Positions 58,817 to 64,000 of a stretch of DNA of 64,000 nt are shown piece by piece. The DNA is from Neodontobutis hainanensis (taxonomy: Eukaryota; Chordata; Actinopteri; Gobiiformes; Odontobutidae), in contig JALDNG010000005.1 in assembly GCA_024349245.1 (NCBI GenBank), positions 18,719,001-18,783,000 of the forward strand, written 5' to 3'. Below the pieces are notes generated by a model. It had not been told where the DNA came from. It searched no databases and saw only the letters and a list, made by a program, of their open reading frames with translations. The position numbers and the translations under genes were made by a program. Within the stretch, counting starts at the first letter, position 1; each line of letters starts with the position of its first letter.

Positions 58817-58881
58817 ATGGTTTGCTGTGCTGTTGGCTGTACTAACAGACCCCCCCAAGAAGTGTGGTCTTCAGTTTTTCG
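58817..58881 (+). pseudogene. THAP-domain first exon, frameshifted
   Basis: ATG followed by VCCAVGCTNR, the C...C start of a C2CH THAP zinc-coordinating domain, in a normal first-exon layout: ATG, 65 bases, donor GTGAGT. A run of seven C (58850-58856) breaks the frame. In the frame that would follow with one base fewer, the codons continue PPKKCGLQFF, which is the usual basic-then-FF continuation of THAP first exons. Upstream is TATTTAAGAAG. Downstream C2CH residues (a later Cys and His) would be in further exons, which I could not find. Confidence 0.6.
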
Positions 58882-59429
58882 GTGAGTAATACTATTTTCT
58901 TGATTTTATGGATGGTTTTGAGGGCTCTTACACGGCTAAATATATAGCATTACTTAGCTATTTAGCCGAGCTAACAACTTTAACCCATCAAAATTACATT
59001 CAGTACGGTAATTTAGAATTAGATGTTAATTATAATACAATTAAGGTAGAATTTTAAATTTATTTTTACTGGCTTTGCTTTATGCTTTAAAAAAAGATCC
59101 AGATATACAATATATCAAGGCTCAAAAACACTATTTGCATTACGAACATGGTTATTAAACAAGTTTAACAGCAAAACAATATATTTATTCATTTCAGCTG
59201 TAATATTTTTTTAAGTGATCGGATTAAGCATGTTATGGCTTTGACATATAACGGGCAAATGAGCGCTACGTGATATAACTGTATTATTCACCGGGTGCTC
59301 TACACAATGACGTAAACCGTAGCTCATTGGCTATCTATTTATCGTATTGAGGACGGTCAGTGACGCTTCTAGCCCAAACTAAAGCCGTTGAAGTGGGGGT
59401 GTAGTCGTTCATCCATCTGTGAAGTTCCA
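58882..59429. other. sequence downstream of THAP-type exon, unassigned
   Basis: No second THAP exon (patterns such as W...C..HF) was recognised on the plus strand. Confidence 0.3.
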
Positions 59430-59590
59430 AGTCTTCTCATTGGTCAAAGGCTGACCAAAACCCCTTTCAATTGGCCAAACAAGGTGTCAATCTAATGCTA
59501 ACACTTCCTGGTAGCATGAGATTAGCTTGTTTCGGCGGTAGAAAAGGAATTATGTTTTTTATTTACAAAAGAAACGACATAAAGTGTCGC
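59430..59590 (+). promoter_or_regulatory. CCAAT-box-containing promoter candidate
   Basis: Contains CTCATTGGTC and CAATTGGCCA within 50 bases, followed by a GC-richer stretch with GTTTCGGCGG. It lies just upstream of the candidate exon ending at 59761. No TATA box. Confidence 0.28.
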
Positions 59591-59602
59591 AGCTGACTTC
59601 AA

Positions 59603-59761
59603 GTTGGGAATACTTTTCGGCAGTTTTTGTGCCTTGGAGGCTCTAACAAAACTTTTGGACCTAATTATTTTACTGGATATTATTCCCTGGACCTTTATGA
59701 GCAGAATGAGACCCAGTTTGTGGGATTTTGTAGCGGTTTGAGTCCAATAGACCCGTCAAAG
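59603..59761 (+). CDS. candidate exon of an unrecognised gene (part 1)
   Basis: A frame open from 59597 to the splice site reads CLGGSNKTFGPNYFTGYYSL then DLYEQNETQFVG and ends SPIDPSK at a strong donor (TCAAAG, GTAAGTCC) in phase 0. Two N-glycosylation sequons (NKT, NET) are present. The left border is uncertain: an in-frame TGA lies at 59594-59596, there is no ATG in frame and only a weak acceptor (TTCAAG) at 59602. It may instead be a 5' noncoding exon. Confidence 0.3.
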
Positions 59762-61636
59762 GTAAGTCCAAATCCAGTCTCCATCTTTCTGCTTGTCTGT
59801 AAAACGGGCTTTGGTGTCAAATATGTGGTTTTAATGTCTTAAAATGGTTTATATAGTCTGAAAGATGAGACTTTAAGCTTTAATTTGGTATATATATTGT
59901 TGGGGTTTGCATTACAAAAGGGGATGTACAACGCGGTCTGTTTTTTTCTAACTTGGCATGACCCGCCGGCGGGTTGCGGCTCAGTTTACGGGCTAATGTA
60001 GATTAAGTACCAAGCTAAAAATATGGTACTTATAGTACTATAACAAAGCGGATTGTAAATAATGGAGATACTATTGAGTGGGCATAAAGCGTCTCTTTTG
60101 AAACTGTAGCTGCAGGGACTAGATTGGACATGCCAGCCTAATTAGTGCGATTATCCCACAGCTGCACAGGCAGAAAGGCCGAGTGGACTTCATGGGGATC
60201 ATTTTCCTGGGGAATGCCTCATCATAACAGCATATACATATTGCTTAGTCAGCTTTCATGTGTGCAGGTGTCGAGGTAAATACAGATTAAGGGAACTAGA
60301 AGCACTGATAGTTTTAGCATTATTCACCTCATTATTTTTGAAGCCCTTGACAATGGCCAAATATCTCTCAGTTTAAGTGAGGTTTCATTGAGCAGTCAGA
60401 TGTAAATATATTGATGTTAACCATCTATTCCTTTCTTTAGCTTTCTTTAACTAGCTGTTGAGCTTTAGCCTTTTTTTTCATGCCTCAAAGTTAGATCCTA
60501 TGTAAAGGAAACAAAGCCACATGTGCTGGTACATTTTCTGTAATAGTTGTATTGTTGCTGGACATCTTTGAAAATAACTTTTTTTTTATCCATGATGACG
60601 TGACAAGCCTTGAGTGCTCAGAAAAAGAAGCTCGGCAATAGCCTGGCACTAAAAAAAAGACACAAAGAGGGGTTGTTCAAAATTTGAGTTCTAGACAAAG
60701 ACAAGGACTATAAAATGGTACAGTGGTGATAAAATAGGAACAGAGGGCCACTTCACTTTTTTCTTTATATTTCCGGTGAACTTTCAAATATAGACAAAAA
60801 AGTACCATTGATAAAAATTTGCAGCACCACCTGATGGAGAACTTACCTACTTGCTAGTTTTCTTAATGCTAGACAGTAGAGCTGGACAGCAACCAATCAG
60901 TTAGCCAGCGCAACATCTAGCATCTGTTCAAGACAAAAAAATAAGGAAAGAGTACTTTCTGTTTACTTTTTCAATGAGGACATTAACCTGACTGTTCCAC
61001 AGAACTGTCTGGAGGGCTCCCGTTGAAAGTGCTTGCAAAAGGGCAGGTACTTTAAATCAATACCTGGTCAGTGATTGGATTAATCAGCCACAATTTTATC
61101 CAATCAGAGCACTGACATTACGTTTGTAACAGTAAAACAGTTGCTACATCTTCAAAACTAAAACAAGCACAGACCTGTCAGTGCTGCCACATTAAGCTAA
61201 TTCTTGGCTTGGAGCAGGTCAAGATTGATTTGGGGGTTTGAAAAGGCCACAAATGTCATTGAGAATCAAGCTGCAGCACAAGGTTATTTTGTATTTTTTA
61301 AATATTATTCAGCACTAATAGGACATAAAACAAACTAAGTTTTTTTGGGTGAGCACATTTGTTGACATTTTTGAATTGCACAGAAAAAATTTGAAAATTG
61401 CTTTACATAAAAGACGAGTTGTACACAATTATTATATTTGTAGTTTACAGTAAATAATATATGGTATACATTGTTACTCAAATAAATGGTACTTTATTTC
61501 AGTAGACCTGTTAATATGTGTTTACATCTATTCAGTTTTTTCAGAGTTTGTCATTTAATGGCCTAGCTAGCTTATTGTGGGTAATGTGTGCGATGGGAAA
61601 CGTTTTGAATCACAATGGCCTAGCATCCCTCAGAGT
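59762..61636. other. candidate intron / unassigned
   Basis: AT-rich sequence between the candidate exon and the repeat cluster. No gene or named element is visible. Confidence 0.3.
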
Positions 61637-61833
61637 AAATGGTAAATGACGTGCATTTATATAGTGCACTTTTGTACCTGTCTCAAGCACCCAAGCAATT
61701 ACATGATGATTCACACCTGGGGGAGACGGAGAGGGGGGCTGTCATACACACGGCGCTCACAGCCTTCTCCAACCACCATCAAACTCACATCAACAATCTC
61801 ACACATTCATATGGCACTGGAAATGCAGCCAAT
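61637..61833 (-). repeat. SINE tail module
   Basis: GTAAATGACGTGCATTTATA TAGTGCAC, then CTGGGGGAGACGGAGAGGGG GGC and ACACACGGCGCTCACAGCCT follow the same order as 23574-23790. The tRNA-related head is missing. The module runs directly into a LINE fragment. Confidence 0.7.
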
Positions 61834-61834
61834 G

Positions 61835-62925
61835 GTGAGGGCCCCAACAACCCAACTGGCCTTAGGGACTTGGAACATCACCTTGCTGGCGTGTGATGGA
61901 GCCTGAGCTTGTGCAGAAGGTTGAGAGGTACTGACTAGAGATAGTTGGGCTCACGCCCACACACAGCTTGCGCTCATGAACCACACTCTCCACTAATCCG
62001 GAGTTGCCCATTGTGAGAGGTGGCGACATGATATGGGCTTGCTCATATCCCCCCGGCTTAGCTGCCATGTGTTGGAGTTCACCCCAGTGAACGAGAGGGT
62101 CACTTCCTTGTGCCTTCGGGTCGGGGATAGGGCTCTCAATGTTGTTGTGCTTACGGGCCAAATGGCAGTGCAGAGTATCTGGCCTTCTTAGAGTGTCTCT
62201 GGGGGGGGGGTTCTGGAAAGCGCTTTGAGAAGGGACTTTGTCATTCTACTGGGAGACTTCAAAGCTCACTTGGGCAACGACAGTGACACCTGAAGGGGCA
62301 TGATTGGGAGGAACAGCTCCCTGATCTTAACCCGAGTGGTGTTCTGTTTTTGGACTTCTGTGCAAGTCACAGTTTGTTCATAATGAACACCATGTTCAAG
62401 CCAGTGAATGTGGCCATCAGTGCATGTGGCCTCCAGCTTAGGTCAATGATCGACTTTATGTTTTTTTGGCGTCTGACCTCCGGCCGTATATCTTGTAAAC
62501 TTGTATGAAGAGAGGGTTTGTTGGGAACGTTTGGAACGTTTGATCATGAGCTGTGGGTCATGACCATCCTGGATACAGGCGGCCAAAATGAGCTTTCTCC
62601 TTAGGGTGGCTGGGCACTCCCTTAGAGAAAGAGTGAGGAGCTCGGCCATAGGGCATGTGCTCAGAGCCAGCTGAGGTGGCTGTTTTGGATGCTCCCTGGA
62701 CACCTTTCTGGGGAGGTGTTTTTGTGGCACATTCTGCCGGTAGAAGGCCCAGAGAAAGACCTAGGACATGCTAAAGGGACTATGTGTCATGGCTGGTCTG
62801 GAAACGCTTCGGTATTCTCTCGGAAAAGCTGGAGGAAGTGTCTAGGGAGTGAGTCTCTGCTTAGACTGCTGCCCCTGCAACCCGGCCCCCGATGATTGTA
62901 AGAAGATGGATAGATGGATAGATAA
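61835..62925 (+). pseudogene. non-LTR retrotransposon, endonuclease and C-terminus fused by a large deletion
   Basis: Frames encode LALGTWNITLL, GVAHCERWRHDMGLLISPRL, FTPVNERVTSLCLRVGDRAL, then LLGDFKAHLGNDSDT and IGRNSSL (the APE-type endonuclease, with the usual LLGDFNAHVG box containing the catalytic Asp), then CASHSL-type region. After about 62540 the sequence jumps to IQAAKMSFLLRVAGHSLRER VRSSAIG, the region that follows the reverse transcriptase, and ends like LLRLLPL.PGPR with a TAGATGGATAGATGG tail. The reverse transcriptase is deleted. Same family as 56090-56790. Confidence 0.85.
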
Positions 62926-63359
62926 TTTTCCCTTTCACTTTTTTCAACTTTCTGAGTTATGATAACAATAGCCAATTATTTTTAACTGTGAAAAGGAACA
63001 CTCAAATAATACCTACACGGAATGGCCTTGTTGAAGGTTTGCTCTTTCTTGGGTGAGTTCAACATGTATAGACAAGCTTTATTTGTATTTATTTTATGGT
63101 TAGTTTCATAGCCTAAGACAAAGATATAGTGTCAGTAAAAAATTTTCTACATTCCCACTTGTTCAATCATCACATTGTCTGCCGCTACAATACTAGTACC
63201 ATTGTCGACCAGTCACATAGCTTGGTATGTTTAACTTCTCCCTCCTCTGTGTTTCTTGGGTGGGCTGGGGTCTTCAGTGTTCAGAGCCTCTTAAGTGCAC
63301 CTCCCCTGTGGACTTTAACGTCACAGGTCTGACAAAGTTCGTTGTATGCCCTTTGACAG
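62926..63359. other. unassigned; possible second splice acceptor
   Basis: 63275-63330 holds GGGTCTTCAG followed by CSEPLKCTSPVDFNVTG in one frame, but this frame stops inside the next candidate exon if read through, so I do not call it. Confidence 0.3.
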
Positions 63360-63488
63360 GTTCAGCAGCGCACTCAAGACAAAACCGAGAGCCTTCTAGA
63401 TCAAAGCCATCAGGATACCTCCACCATCAATGTCACCACTACTTCAGCTCAGCCCAATAGAAACGAGCTGCCAACGGAAGACTTCAAG
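63360..63488 (+). CDS. candidate internal exon of an unrecognised gene (part 2)
   Basis: 129 bases, 43 codons, open in one frame only and bounded by an acceptor (CCCTTTGACAG) and a strong donor (CTTCAAG, GTAGGC), both phase 0. The sequence reads VQQRTQDKTESLLDQSHQDT and continues STINVTTTSAQ to LPTEDFK; it is polar, Ser/Thr-rich, with one NVT sequon, as in a stalk or a disordered region. An in-frame TGA sits upstream at 63354-63356, which supports the acceptor. It could join the exon ending at 59761 (both phase 0). I do not recognise the gene. Confidence 0.42.
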
Positions 63489-64000
63489 GTAGGCCCAAGA
63501 AATGATTGTTTGCTAACTGTGCTAAACCTTAACATTCTTCCTAAATCCAGGAAATATAGCCCTAGAAGTTATCTTAATCAAATCACAAGTTTTTCTTTTG
63601 TGGTGAAAATGTTGTAGACTGTATTAAATCCATACAGGGATTATCTCTTTTCAGAATTTCTCTTTCCAGACATTTGGCATTTGGAGAATTTAATCCTATT
63701 TGCTTTGCTACACTGCTGTTTCTTTTCTTCATTAGATTCCTTGTATGACTCGTATATGTCACAGAAATCAAGATTAGCAAAAGGAACAATGGTCTAAGGG
63801 ATGATTATCTATTAGACACTTAGACCCAATCCCAGTTTTATTCCTTAGCCATTGTTTTAGGTAGGTCTGTACATCCCTCCAAACATAGATTTTTGAGGAC
63901 CACACTTCAAATGAAGAGGTAAGATAAATTCCCAAAATGCAGTGCGTTCACCGGCACCACGAGTGTAAGAGAGGTGCAAATTGTATGGTAAAGGTGAAGA
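63489..64000. other. unassigned right end
   Basis: AT-rich, no further exon recognised before the window ends. Confidence 0.3.

Noticed and set aside
1..64000. CRISPR arrays, operons, phage or organellar segments
   Set aside because: No regularly spaced perfect repeats, no prokaryotic gene density, and the spliced vertebrate gene rules this out.

Overview
This is a stretch of ray-finned (teleost) fish nuclear DNA. It is AT-rich and intron-dense. Its mobile elements are fish-type: Tc1/mariner, hAT with BED fingers, a PIF/Harbinger-like fragment, L2-type and a second LINE, Penelope-like elements, and tRNA-derived SINEs with short inverted-repeat elements. It also has a long CA microsatellite. 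There is no sign of prokaryotic, viral or organellar organisation; almost all of the short open frames are chance ORFs or transposon debris.

The one gene I can name with confidence is frmd4b (FERM domain-containing 4B, also called GRSP1), transcribed leftwards. Seven consecutive coding exons are readable on the minus strand: 8807-8968 (start codon), 5542-5607, 5330-5424, 5100-5192, 4620-4704, 3267-3323 and 2633-2655. All have GT-AG borders and the splice phases chain exactly for 581 coding bases. They encode the N-terminal extension, the F1 lobe and the first part of the F2 lobe of the FERM domain; the rest lies beyond the left edge. Its introns carry a hAT-type MITE, a CA repeat, a CpG-rich patch and a folded-back Penelope-like fragment.

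From 9.2 to 64 kb no complete gene is recognisable. Main landmarks: a Tc1/mariner copy with TIRs and TA duplication (12904-14219); an internally repetitive tract (17.5-18.25 kb); two hAT remnants with BED-finger sequence (20995-21947, 24450-24720); a SINE cluster (23571-24133); a long imperfect palindrome (27023-27420); a diverged direct repeat pair (28.67 and 30.64 kb) around a MADF/Harbinger-like fragment; a Penelope-like 3' part that also begins with a foldback (31903-32540); degenerate CAGGACTAAA arrays (34-35.6 kb); a CpG-rich promoter-like patch (38.1-38.4 kb); a three-copy MITE family (42.9, 51.2, 58.3 kb); L2 and other LINE fragments (52-54, 56.1-56.8, 61.8-62.9 kb); a frameshifted THAP-type exon (58817-58881); and two plus-strand candidate exons of an unrecognised gene (to 59761, and 63360-63488).

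The most interesting lead is at 58.3-58.9 kb. The left half of the three-copy MITE family runs directly into a THAP-type first exon, which suggests the MITEs derive from a THAP-encoding DNA transposon. The two Penelope-like copies that both start with a hairpin, and the 398-bp palindrome, are the next most worthwhile. I see no evidence for an operon-like or defence-type novel system here.
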